Source of the DNA: an uncultured cyanobacterium
GTDB lineage: Bacteria; Cyanobacteriota; Cyanobacteriia; PCC-6307; Cyanobiaceae
Length of the DNA: 64,000 nt
NCBI GenBank assembly: GCA_903917565.1
Contig: CAIXBB010000045.1
Coordinates: 1-64,000 of the forward strand
Direction: 5' to 3'
Part shown: positions 46,501-54,715 of the stretch, piece by piece
How the letters are laid out: each line of letters opens with the position of its first letter
Position numbering within the stretch: position 1 is the stretch's first letter
Made by a program: the position numbers and the translations under genes
Notes under the pieces: model-generated
Seen by the model: only the letters and a program-made list of their open reading frames with translations
What the model was told of the DNA's origin: nothing
Databases searched by the model: none

Positions 46501-49500
46501 TCGAGCACCCTCACCACGCCGCGCAACCTCCTGGAGCGTCAACTCCACGGGATCTGGGCGGAGGTGCTCAGCCATCGGGACTTTGGCATCCACGACAACT
46601 TCTTCCATCTCGGCGGCCATTCCCTCGCTGCTGCGCGCCTCGCCTCGCGCATCGAACAGCAGCTCGGCGTCACCCTGCCGGTCGCACGGATCTTCGAGGC
46701 TCAGACCATCGCCGACCTCAGTGGCCTGCTGCATCGGCCGGCCACAGAGACGTCCGCTTCCCCTGCGCTGCTCCCGGCGGCGATCCCCAGCGCCGAACCG
46801 CTCACGATCGATGGCCTCCAGGCTTACCCCGCCTCCTTCTCCCAGGCCCGTCTGTGGTTCCTGCACCAGCTCGAACCCGATCTCACTGCCTATCACATGC
46901 CAGCCCTCTGGCAGCTGAGCGGCCCGCTCGATCGGAACGCACTCCAGGACGCCTTCTCCCAGCTGCTGGCGCGGCACCAGGTCCTGCGCAGCTCCTTCCT
47001 CCTCGTCGGCGAGCAGGTGCTGCAGATCATCCATCACCCAGCACCCTTTCACCTCGCGCTCACTCTCCTGCCAGCCGATGCCAGCTCCGCCGACATCGAC
47101 GCCCTGCTGAGCGACCTCAATGACGTCCCCTTCGATCTCGCCCAAGCTCCCCTGCTCCTTGCACACCTCCTCCAGCGGGCCGCCGATGACCATCTGCTGC
47201 TGATCACCGTCCACCACATCGCCAGTGACGGCTGGTCACGCTCCCTTCTCCATCGCGAGCTCGCTGCCCTCTATGCGGCCGCCCATTCCGGACAGCCTTC
47301 TCCCCTGGCTCCCCTCCCGCTCCAGTACGCCGACTTCGCCGCGTGGCAACGCCAGCAGCTGAACGGCGATCGGCGCCAGGCGCTCCTGGCCTACTGGAGC
47401 GAGCAGTTGCGGGCTCTGCCCCCGCTGGAGCTTCCCTCCGACCACCCCAGGCCCCCCGTTCCCTCCTACCGGGGTGAGTGCATCGACTTTCAGATCGCCC
47501 CGGAGGCCACCGCTGGCCTGGACGGGCTGTGCCGTCAGCAGGGGGCCACCCTGCAGATGGGCCTGCTGGCCCTGGTGGCCGCCCTGCTGCACCGCTACAG
47601 CCGCCAGGACGATTTCGCCCTCGGCGTTCCCCACTGGGGCCGCAACCACCCCGATCTCGAGCCCCTGATCGGCTTCTTCGTCAACGCCCTGGTCGTCCGA
47701 TCCGATCTCTCCGGCGTCCCGTCCTTCCTCGAGCTCCTCTCCCGCCTGCGCAGCACCTCTCTGGCGGCCTACGACCACCAGGAGCTGCCCTTCGAGCAGC
47801 TGGTGGAAGCGCTGCAGCCCGATCGCGACCGCAGCCGCAATCCCCTCGTCCAGGTGATGGTGCAACTGCTCGATCTCCCCGACCAGACCCTCCAGCTCGA
47901 GGGCCTCAAGGCCGAGAGCCTCGCCAGCCCCGTCCAGCGGGCCAGGCTCGATCTGGAGTTCTTCTTCCGCCACGACGCCGAGCAGGGCCTCCAGGCCCAC
48001 CTCGTCTACAGCACCGATCTCTTCTCCACCGATCGCATCACCCGCCTTGCCGGCCATCTCAAGTGGCTCCTCGAGGGGGTGCTGGCCCAGCCCGCCCAAC
48101 CCATCGGCTCCCTGCCCCTGCTCACATCCGCGGAGCGTCACCAGCTCGATCGCTGGTCGGCCGGACCCGCCCTGCCCCTTCCCGAGCGCTGCGTCCACGA
48201 GCTCTTCGAGGAGCAGGCGGCCCGCACCCCTGAGGCCACCGCCCTTGTCTTCGCCGACCAGGAGCTCAGTTACGGGGCGCTCAATGCCCACGCCAACCAG
48301 CTCGCCCATCGCCTCCTGGCGCGGGGCGTCGGCCCTGAGGTGATTGTCGGCGTCTGCCTGGAGCGCTCTTTCGAGATGGTGGTCGCCCTGCTGGCCATCC
48401 TCAAGGCCGCTGGCGCCTATCTGCCTCTTGATCCGTCCCTGCCGGAAGGGCGCCTGCAGCGGATGCTCGCCGATGCCGAGCCGCTGCTGGTGGTGGTGGA
48501 TGGGCCGACTTGCACCCTGGCGGCTCTGGCCTCCCGGCCGCTGCTGAACCTCAGTGATGACCTCCAGGAGCCCGACGCCGGCGACCCTCAGCCGCCTGAA
48601 GCGATCCTGCGCACCACTCCGGCTTACCTTCTCTATACCTCTGGCTCGACAGGGATACCCAAAGGTGTGCTCGTCCCTCACCGCACCCTTGCCGGACTGG
48701 TTGCCTTCCATCGCCAGCACGAGCGCCTGTGGAGGCCGGCCCGAACCCTGCAGTTCGCCAGTTGCGGCTTCGATGTCTCCCTCCAGGAAGTGTTCAGCAC
48801 CCTGTGCCTCGGGGGCACCCTGGTGCTGACCACCGCGGAGGAACGGCTTGATCCGGCCCTGCTCTGGCAGGCCATCAGGGCGCAGGAGATCGAACGCCTG
48901 TTCCTTCCCTCTGTCGTTCTCGAACAGCTGGCCCTCTGTGCCGAGGCTCCCTACGGCCGATTGCGGGACATCATTTCCGCCGGTGAGGCCCTCATCCTGT
49001 CCCCTGCGATCAGGGGCTTCATCAGCCGGCTCAAGGACGGACGGTTGCACAACCACTACGGCCCGATGGAAAGCCATGTCGTGACGCACCATCTTCTGCC
49101 GGCTGCCGCCAACGACTGGCCCGCCGTCGCGCCGATCGGGGTGCCCCTCCCCAACATCGCGGTCCACGTCCTCGACCCCCAACGCCAGCCCTGCCCGGTC
49201 GGCGTCCCCGGTGAACTCCACGTCGGCGGAGCCGGCCTGGCCCTGGGTTATCTGAACCGCCCCGATCTCACCGCCGAGCGGTTCATCGCCGATCCCTTCT
49301 CGGCTGATCCTGGGGCAAGGCTGTACAAATCGGGCGATCTGGCGAGCTGGAACCCCGACGGCACCCTGGCCTTTCATGGACGGCTCGATCAGCAGATCAA
49401 GCTGCGCGGCTACCGCATCGAACCGGGGGAAATCGAGGCCAACCTCCTCGCTCACTCCGCTGTGGCTCAGGCCGTGGTGCTGCTGCGTCAGGACGATCCG

Positions 49501-50778
49501 GCAAATCCGCGCCTGATCGCCTACTGGACTCCTGATACCAGTGAGAACGCCGTCACGGCAGACGAGCTGCGCGACTTCCTCAGCCAGCTCCTGCCCGACT
49601 ACATGCTTCCGGCGGCCTTCGTCCGCCTTGAGGTTTTCCCCCTGACCCCCAACGGCAAGCTGGATCGCAGTGCCCTGCCGGCTCCCTGCTTTGCCGGAGA
49701 TCTCCACCGACGCATCGCCGCTTCGACACCCCTCCAGCAGCAGCTCCACTCCCTCTGGGCCGACGTGCTTGGCCATGGTGATTTCGGCATTCACGACAAC
49801 TTCTTTGCCATCGGTGGCCATTCCCTAGCCGCGGCCAGGCTGATCTTCCGCATCGAGGAAAGCCTCGCCACAACCATGCCGCTTGCGATGATCTTTCATG
49901 CTCCGACCATCGCTGAGATGGTGTTGCGGCTGCAGGGGCAGGAGGCGCTCCCCAGTGATGTCGACCCGTGCCTGGTTCCCCTTCAGGCGCTTGGTGAGGC
50001 CATCCCGTTGTTTGTGATCCACGGCTTCGGTGGAGATGTGTTCTGTTACACCGACTTTGCTGGTTTTCTGGCGCCCAACCGTCCGGTCTACGGCCTCCAG
50101 GCGCGGGGCATCGACGGCCATGCCCCGCGCCATCGGAGCGTGGAGGAGATGGCGGAGCACTACGCCACTCTCATCGAAGAATGCTGGCCACAGGGCCCTT
50201 ACCATCTCCTGGGCCAATCCGCAGGTGGTTGGTATGCCTACGCGGTGGCGGCCGCCCTGCTGAGGCGTGGTGGCTCCATCGGCATGCTGGCCATCCTGGA
50301 CACAGACCGGACGGCGTTCATTTCAGGGCGCCTTCGGACTTCTCTGCTGCTGCGCAAAACGATTCTGCGCTTGCCCGACTATCTCGAGCAGTTGCGCCAT
50401 AGCAAACGGCCCCGCAACGTCGTGAAGTTCCTGCGGCACCATTCCAGAAATCTCTCAGCGGAGCTGCAGCGGTTCCGCCCTCCGCCTGCCCCCTCCCAGC
50501 AACAACCGCACGACCACGACGTTGCCAGCGGACACGACTATTACGACCTGCTCCACAGCCGCTACCAACCCACGCCGTTGCCGGTCACGGTTCACCTCTT
50601 CACCACCTCGCGGGGGGAACGGCTGAAGTGCAGGCTCTGGCGTGCCCATGCCTGCGGTGGAGTGCGCCACCGGAGACTGTTTGAAGAGCATTACCACTAT
50701 CACCTTGCCCCATGGGCAGCGGATCTGGCGGCTGCGATCCGCGATGCGCTTGAGCAGCAGGAGGCTGAGTCAGGCTGA
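43537..50778 (+). CDS. Two-module nonribosomal peptide synthetase (C-A-T-C-A-T-TE)
   Basis: 2413 residues. C1 has HHAVCDG (residue 142). A1 has LLYTSGSTG (near 615). T1 has GGHSL (Ser 1029). C2 has HHIASDG (1226). A2 has LLYTSGSTG (near 1697). T2 has GGHSL (Ser 2096). The terminal thioesterase has GQSAGG (Ser 2228). There is no epimerase or methyltransferase. Specificity positions read by eye are DVQYIAHVVK in A1 and DVQSIAHVVK in A2, close to the proline codes I recall (DVQ[L/F]IAHVVK). The N-terminal condensation domain implies a starter delivered in trans, probably on the 42097 carrier. The product would be a starter plus two proline-like residues, released or cyclised by TE. A1 and A2 are nearly identical. 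Confidence 0.95.
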   Translation: MLSRTSFPASLGQKRFYFLEQYSHGSGAYHVRRAWRLKGHLLIDRLRKSLDSLRRRHEALRTTLRLEGADVLQIVHSPSAWPMRIERLQLSMQTDPFDVESVLQQRASLESVASFDIEQGPLVRALLLEVSEDDHLLVITIHHAVCDGWSLDLIEEELFALYESDSELNSGSDLVSSPKRSEVDGHLKQNLQARLECLRSFWHHYLDGAPTTLDIPRDLPRPPTESFSADVQTVCLPASLRQQLASLAQEKGTTLYVLLLASFLVLLSRISLQKELLVGTPVAGRNRSAQRRTIGFFVNTLVIRGDLSGDPCFSDYLERLNSSMADLFAHQSMPFEQLVRDHCPARMLDRPPLVQVMFAYNNFKSKPIRTRGVTVERFAIPAIRESFEIHMAIKPMSGSDGLHCDLIYRKSLFSGDHIDRLLGQWLCLLKGIIADPDCIVTSLPLLSDEERRQLQTWSHGPALPLPDRCAHQIFEEQAARTPEAAALVFGDRQLSYAALNARANQLAHRLIERGVGPDVIVGLCLERSFGMVIALLAIHKAGGIYLPLDPSLPEARLQRMLDDADPLLVVVDGSACALATLASRALLIPGDDLQESGSGHPQSPAAFPLSAPAYLLYTSGSTGVPKGVLVPHRVLAGLVAFHRQHERLGPPARTLQFAGCGFDVSLQEVFGTLCLGGTLFLISAEQRLDPALLWQVIREQEIERLFLPYVVLEQLALRAEAPYGPLRDVISAGEALTLSPAIRSFIGRLEDGRLHNHYGPTESHVVSNHLLPAAVSDWPLVAPIGVPLPNISLQVLDAHLQPCPIGIPGELHIGGASLARGYLNRPDLTSERFIPSPFCDDSTERLYKTGDLASWNADGTLAFHGRLDQQIKLRGFRIEPGEIEAALIAHPAVEQAVVLLREDQPANPQLVAYWVASHPSGDAEAGDSAFNDTAEASTFVASELRPFLADRLPGFMVPAAFVRLEVFPLTPNGKLDRSALPVPSFGVESSTLTTPRNLLERQLHGIWAEVLSHRDFGIHDNFFHLGGHSLAAARLASRIEQQLGVTLPVARIFEAQTIADLSGLLHRPATETSASPALLPAAIPSAEPLTIDGLQAYPASFSQARLWFLHQLEPDLTAYHMPALWQLSGPLDRNALQDAFSQLLARHQVLRSSFLLVGEQVLQIIHHPAPFHLALTLLPADASSADIDALLSDLNDVPFDLAQAPLLLAHLLQRAADDHLLLITVHHIASDGWSRSLLHRELAALYAAAHSGQPSPLAPLPLQYADFAAWQRQQLNGDRRQALLAYWSEQLRALPPLELPSDHPRPPVPSYRGECIDFQIAPEATAGLDGLCRQQGATLQMGLLALVAALLHRYSRQDDFALGVPHWGRNHPDLEPLIGFFVNALVVRSDLSGVPSFLELLSRLRSTSLAAYDHQELPFEQLVEALQPDRDRSRNPLVQVMVQLLDLPDQTLQLEGLKAESLASPVQRARLDLEFFFRHDAEQGLQAHLVYSTDLFSTDRITRLAGHLKWLLEGVLAQPAQPIGSLPLLTSAERHQLDRWSAGPALPLPERCVHELFEEQAARTPEATALVFADQELSYGALNAHANQLAHRLLARGVGPEVIVGVCLERSFEMVVALLAILKAAGAYLPLDPSLPEGRLQRMLADAEPLLVVVDGPTCTLAALASRPLLNLSDDLQEPDAGDPQPPEAILRTTPAYLLYTSGSTGIPKGVLVPHRTLAGLVAFHRQHERLWRPARTLQFASCGFDVSLQEVFSTLCLGGTLVLTTAEERLDPALLWQAIRAQEIERLFLPSVVLEQLALCAEAPYGRLRDIISAGEALILSPAIRGFISRLKDGRLHNHYGPMESHVVTHHLLPAAANDWPAVAPIGVPLPNIAVHVLDPQRQPCPVGVPGELHVGGAGLALGYLNRPDLTAERFIADPFSADPGARLYKSGDLASWNPDGTLAFHGRLDQQIKLRGYRIEPGEIEANLLAHSAVAQAVVLLRQDDPANPRLIAYWTPDTSENAVTADELRDFLSQLLPDYMLPAAFVRLEVFPLTPNGKLDRSALPAPCFAGDLHRRIAASTPLQQQLHSLWADVLGHGDFGIHDNFFAIGGHSLAAARLIFRIEESLATTMPLAMIFHAPTIAEMVLRLQGQEALPSDVDPCLVPLQALGEAIPLFVIHGFGGDVFCYTDFAGFLAPNRPVYGLQARGIDGHAPRHRSVEEMAEHYATLIEECWPQGPYHLLGQSAGGWYAYAVAAALLRRGGSIGMLAILDTDRTAFISGRLRTSLLLRKTILRLPDYLEQLRHSKRPRNVVKFLRHHSRNLSAELQRFRPPPAPSQQQPHDHDVASGHDYYDLLHSRYQPTPLPVTVHLFTTSRGERLKCRLWRAHACGGVRHRRLFEEHYHYHLAPWAADLAAAIRDALEQQEAESG

Positions 50779-50793
50779 CTGAGGCCCAGCAGG

Positions 50794-52203
50794 TCAGGCC
50801 GCGAGATTGCGGAAGCGGGTGAACTGGGGTTCGAACAGCAGCTTGACGGTGCCGACGGGGCCGTTGCGGTGCTTCGTGACGATGACTTCGGTGATGCCGC
50901 GGTCGGCGGTTTCGGGGTTGTAGTACTCGTCGCGGTAGATCATCAGCACCAGGTCGGCGTCCTGCTCGATCGAGCCCGATTCCCGCAGGTCACTGAGCAT
51001 GGGACGTTTGTTGGTGCGGGACTCCACGCCCCGGCTGAGCTGGGAGAGGGCGATCACGGGCACGTGGAGCTCACGGGCCATGCCCTTGAGGCCACGGGTG
51101 ATGCGGGAGAGTTCCTGCACGCGGTTGTCGGGGGTGGTGCCCTCCATCAGCTGGAGGTAATCAATCACGATCAGGCCGAGTTCCTTGCCTTGTTCGGCCA
51201 TCAGGCGGCGGCAGAGGGAGCGCATCTCGAGCACGCCGGAATTGGGCTTGTCATCGATGAACAGGGGCAGCTGGCCGAGGCTGTTGATGCCCTGGCCCAG
51301 CAGCGGCCACTCCTCCTGCTGCAGGCGGCCGGTGCGCAGGCGGCCGCTCTCGATGCCCACCTCCATCGAGAGCAGGCGGTAGGTGAGCTGCTCCTTGCTC
51401 ATCTCCAGGCTGAACACGCAGACCGGCAGCTGGTGCAGCTGGGCCACGTTCTTGGCGATGTTCAGGACGATGGAGGTTTTGCCCATGGCGGGGCGCCCGG
51501 CCACGATGATCAGGTCACTGCGCTGCAGGCCCTGGGTGATGGCGTCGAGGTCGTAGAAGTTGACCGGGATGCCGGCGACGGCGGTACCGAGAGAGCGGCT
51601 CTCGATCTCGTTGAAGGTGCTGGTGAGGATCTCGGCGGTGGGGGTGAGGCCGGCGGTGGGTTTCTCCTGGCTGATGGCGAAGATCTTCTGCTCGGCCTCA
51701 TCGAGCACCTGTTCCATGGGGATGCTCTGGTCGAAGCCCAGGCGGATCACGTCGTTGGCGGAGCGGATCAGCTGCCGACGCAGGTGCTTGTCCATCACCA
51801 GGCGGGCCACCTGGTCGATGGAGGCGGTGGAGAGGGTACGCTCCACCAGCTCGACCAGACGGGCGCTACCGCCCACCTTCTCCAGCTGGCCGGTGTCGGC
51901 GAGCCAGGCCGCCATCGCCGTGAGGTCGGTGGGCTTGCCCTGGCTGTGCAGCATCAGGGCGGTGCGGTAGATCTCGCGGTGGGCGCCGAGATAGAAGGCC
52001 TCGGGGCGCAGCACGTCGGCGACGCGGCCGATGGCGTCAGGATCCAGAAGGATGCCGCCGAGGACCGATTCCTCCGCCTCCAGGTTCTGGGGGGGAACGG
52101 AATCGGGCAGAGCCTCGAAACCGGCCTGTTCGGCACGCTTGGCCGCCGGCCTCGGACCGTCGGGCAGGGGGGGATCGGATCCAACCAGGGGCACGCTCAC
52201 CAT
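50794..52203 (-). CDS. dnaB: Replicative DNA helicase DnaB
   Basis: 469 residues. The N-terminal primase-binding domain begins PQNLEAEESVLGGILLD (near residue 38). The RecA-like motor has Walker A GRPAMGKT (near 222), Walker B LIVIDYLQLM and DLRESGSIEQDAD. It unwinds DNA ahead of the fork as a hexamer. Cyanobacterial dnaB genes often carry an intein; none is present here. It ends 16 bases from the NRPS stop on the opposite strand and follows rplI and desC in the same direction. Confidence 0.97.
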   Translation of the reverse strand: MVSVPLVGSDPPLPDGPRPAAKRAEQAGFEALPDSVPPQNLEAEESVLGGILLDPDAIGRVADVLRPEAFYLGAHREIYRTALMLHSQGKPTDLTAMAAWLADTGQLEKVGGSARLVELVERTLSTASIDQVARLVMDKHLRRQLIRSANDVIRLGFDQSIPMEQVLDEAEQKIFAISQEKPTAGLTPTAEILTSTFNEIESRSLGTAVAGIPVNFYDLDAITQGLQRSDLIIVAGRPAMGKTSIVLNIAKNVAQLHQLPVCVFSLEMSKEQLTYRLLSMEVGIESGRLRTGRLQQEEWPLLGQGINSLGQLPLFIDDKPNSGVLEMRSLCRRLMAEQGKELGLIVIDYLQLMEGTTPDNRVQELSRITRGLKGMARELHVPVIALSQLSRGVESRTNKRPMLSDLRESGSIEQDADLVLMIYRDEYYNPETADRGITEVIVTKHRNGPVGTVKLLFEPQFTRFRNLAA

Positions 52204-52321
52204 GGACTCAATTCCTGAACGCGACTCACCTCAAGTTGAGCCGGATCGGTCGGGATCGGGCGCCGGTGAGAGGAATCACTCTGGAGCCGGGAGCGGAAAA
52301 AATCGGTTCGCGGCTGGCTGA

Positions 52322-52783
52322 TCAGTAGCTGACCACTTCAAGGTTGACGTCGGCGACGACCTCGGGATGGAGCTTGATCTGCACCTTGTAGGAGCCGGTG
52401 CGGTGAATCTCGGGAACGGTGATGACCCTGCGGTCGACTTCCTTCTTGGTGGCGGCCTCGATGGCTTCCGCGACATCGCCGTTGGTGACGGTGCCGAACA
52501 GGACATCGTCACCGCCGGTCTGCTTCTTGACGGTGAAACGGCCGATGGTGTCGAGGGCGGTGCGGAAGGCGACGGCGTCGGCCTTGAGGGCCGCCTGGCG
52601 CTCGGCCTCCTTGGCCCGGCGGTGCTCGACCTGGCGCAGCACGGCGGCGGTGACGGCCAGGGCCTTGCCGGTGGGCAGGAGGAAGTTACGGGCGTAGCCA
52701 GGAGCCACATCCACCAGATCACCATCCTTGCCCAGGGAAAGGATGTCCTCGCTCAGGACCACCTGCACACGCTTCTTGACCAT
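52322..52783 (-). CDS. rplI: Large ribosomal subunit protein bL9
   Basis: 153 residues. The 23S-binding N-terminal domain begins [19 protein letters not shown] with [18 protein letters not shown], joined by a long helix to the C-terminal RNA-binding domain ([16 protein letters not shown]). It sits between desC and dnaB on the same strand. In many bacteria rplI precedes dnaB, as here; the gap to dnaB is 118 bases. Confidence 0.97.
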   Translation of the reverse strand: MVKKRVQVVLSEDILSLGKDGDLVDVAPGYARNFLLPTGKALAVTAAVLRQVEHRRAKEAERQAALKADAVAFRTALDTIGRFTVKKQTGGDDVLFGTVTNGDVAEAIEAATKKEVDRRVITVPEIHRTGSYKVQIKLHPEVVADVNLEVVSY

Positions 52784-52825
52784 GACAACGCCCCGGCTGA
52801 GCCGACTGAAATCCGATCAGGCAGC

Positions 52826-53842
52826 TTACGACATGGAGCCGGCGTGGGCGGCCGCCCGGGGCAGGCGGACCCGGGTGGCCAGGCCCAGGGCCCGCATCAG
52901 CCGGATGTGCTGCCAGGTGAGGTCGAACTGGCGGGGGCCGAAGCCATGGCGGGCGGAATGGGGGAAGGCGTGGTGATTGTTGTGCCAGCCCTCGCCGAAC
53001 GTGAGGGCCGCCACCCAGGGGTTGTTCTTCGACTTGTCGCCGCTGTCATGGACGGCCTCTCCCCAAAGATGGGTGGCGGAATTCACGAGCCAGGTGCACT
53101 GGTAGACGATCACCAGACGCAGGGGGATGCCCCACAGCACCAGGGCCCAGCCGCCGGCGCCGGTGACGGTGCCGATCCAGAACAGCAGCAGGCCCAGGGG
53201 CACCTGCAGCAGCAGGAAGCTCTTGTTCAGCCAGCGGTAGTAGGGGTCGGTCGCCAGGTCGCCGGTGAGGCGGGGCACGGCGGCCATGGCGGGGATCTCC
53301 TCGAACATCCAGCTCATATGGGACCACCAGAAGCCCTTGTTGCTGTCGTGGTGATCCGCTTCCGTATCCGAAAACTTGTGATGGTGGCGGTGCAGGCCGA
53401 CCCAGTCGATCGGGCCGTGCTGGCAGCTGAGGGCGCCGCAGGTGGCGAAGAAGCGCTCCAGCCAGACGGGCACGCGGAAGGAGCGGTGGCAGAGCAGGCG
53501 GTGGTAGCCGATCGTGACGCCCAGGCAGGCGGTGACCCAGTACATCACCAGCAGGGCACAGGCGGCTTCCAGGCTCCAGAAGCGGGGCAGAAGGGCCACC
53601 ACCGCCAGGATGTGGATCAGGACCATGAAGCCGATCGTGCCCCAGCGGGTGCCCTTGGGGGACACGCCGTGGGGTTCGCCGCGGCGAGGTTGGTGCAGGC
53701 TCCTGGCTCGGAGCAGGGCATCGGACCCCTGGTTGATGCTGGCGGGTCGGCGGGTGTGGCGGGCTTGGCTGGCGGTGTCGCGGCGGCTGCCGGTTGGGGC
53801 GCCTGGCTGGACGGCGGTGCGGGAGAAGGCTTGGACGGCCAT
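52826..53842 (-). CDS. desC: Acyl-lipid delta-9 fatty acid desaturase
   Basis: 338 residues from the ATG at 53842. The three histidine boxes are HRLLCH (near 113), HRHHH (near 150) and HNNHH (near 285), set in four membrane helices with WVGLHRHHHKFSDTEADHH. DesC desaturates C18 acyl chains at position 9 of membrane glycerolipids, using ferredoxin. An N-terminal polar stretch of about 70 residues precedes the core. It lies in the same direction as rplI-dnaB and diverges from the gene at 53899. Confidence 0.93.
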   Translation of the reverse strand: MAVQAFSRTAVQPGAPTGSRRDTASQARHTRRPASINQGSDALLRARSLHQPRRGEPHGVSPKGTRWGTIGFMVLIHILAVVALLPRFWSLEAACALLVMYWVTACLGVTIGYHRLLCHRSFRVPVWLERFFATCGALSCQHGPIDWVGLHRHHHKFSDTEADHHDSNKGFWWSHMSWMFEEIPAMAAVPRLTGDLATDPYYRWLNKSFLLLQVPLGLLLFWIGTVTGAGGWALVLWGIPLRLVIVYQCTWLVNSATHLWGEAVHDSGDKSKNNPWVAALTFGEGWHNNHHAFPHSARHGFGPRQFDLTWQHIRLMRALGLATRVRLPRAAAHAGSMS

Positions 53843-53898
53843 GAAGGACCGGACTCCTGTTGGGTGCCTACAATGGTAGCAATACGAATCCATATCGA
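53843..53898. promoter_or_regulatory. Divergent intergenic region with short repeats
   Basis: Between desC and the 53899 gene. TATCGAG occurs twice, separated by TGGGG (53894-53912). ATACGA (53883-53888) is mirrored by TCGTAT (53918-53923) inside the plus gene's first codons. TACAAT (53869-53874) could be a -10 box. These could form operator sites for the neighbouring HTH-like protein. This is inference. Confidence 0.35.
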
Positions 53899-54714
53899 GT
53901 GGGGTATCGAGACGAACTCGTATCTGGTCGCATCGCCTTCGCCCATCTGATCCGCGTCTGGCACGAGCGCAACGGCTGGTCCCACCGGGTGCTGCCCATG
54001 CTGGCCGAGGCCCTCGACCTGGGGCGGGTCCACAACTCCCAGCTCTCGATGCTGCGCAACGGCAAGCTGGCCTCCCCAGGCCCGGAGGTCTTCCTGGCCC
54101 TGGGGAGCGTGAACCTCTGGCTCGACGCCGAGGTCCCCGAGGGTCGGCTGGAATCGGTGCCTGGCCGCCCGTTGCTGGCGGCCCATCCTGAGCTGTTCGA
54201 GGCCCTCTGCGCCTCGGCCCTGCCGGTGCGTGACGACCGTCAGCAGGTGCTGGGGCCCGGGGCCCTGCTGGAGGTGTTCGTGGGCTTTCGTCAGCCGCCG
54301 GCCAGCTTCGATCTGCGCATCGCGGAATCCGAGTCCGGGGGGCTCAGCGCCGCCCTGGCCCATCTGCTCACCGCCGGCAGGCCCTGGCGTGACTGCCGCG
54401 ACCGCTTGATGGCGGCTTATCCGGTGGCGAAACGCCAGCGGCGGGAGCGCTTCGCCGAGGTGATCGCCGGCCAGCGCGACTACACGGCGGCGGAAATCGA
54501 TGCCGAACTGCCGGAACTGCGCCGCACCCTGGCGGCCCTGGGGGCGGCGGGGGAGGAGGAGCTGGGGCCTGACCGCTTTCTTGAGCTGCTGCGCCAGCGG
54601 GCCCGCCGACTGCAGGGGGAGGGCGCCGAGCAGGCCCCCGACGACCTGGCGGCCGCCATCCGCCGGGAGATCGGGTCGGCGATTCCGGCGAGGGCCGAAA
54701 CCGCGGACCTCTGA
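53899..54714 (+). CDS. Cyanobacterial hypothetical protein with Xre-like HTH start
   Basis: 271 residues from the GTG at 53899 (a TTG at 53860 would add 13). The N-terminal region ALDLGRVHNSQLSMLRNGKLASPGPEVFLALG resembles a Cro/Xre-type helix-turn-helix. The rest is helical with LAAHPELFEALCASALPVRDD and RDYTAAEIDAELPELRRTL. No metal or membrane motif is seen. It is flanked by two desaturase genes and divergent from the first, so it might regulate membrane lipid composition (speculative). Confidence 0.6.
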   Translation: MGYRDELVSGRIAFAHLIRVWHERNGWSHRVLPMLAEALDLGRVHNSQLSMLRNGKLASPGPEVFLALGSVNLWLDAEVPEGRLESVPGRPLLAAHPELFEALCASALPVRDDRQQVLGPGALLEVFVGFRQPPASFDLRIAESESGGLSAALAHLLTAGRPWRDCRDRLMAAYPVAKRQRRERFAEVIAGQRDYTAAEIDAELPELRRTLAALGAAGEEELGPDRFLELLRQRARRLQGEGAEQAPDDLAAAIRREIGSAIPARAETADL

Positions 54715-54715
54715 A

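Noticed and set aside
47236-49821. 861-codon minus-strand frame opposite the NRPS
   Set aside because: Antisense of a clearly coding adenylation-condensation region; low-complexity sequence, no start context.
50794-52203. Intein within dnaB
   Set aside because: The helicase reads continuously through Walker A and the later motifs with normal length, so no intein is present.
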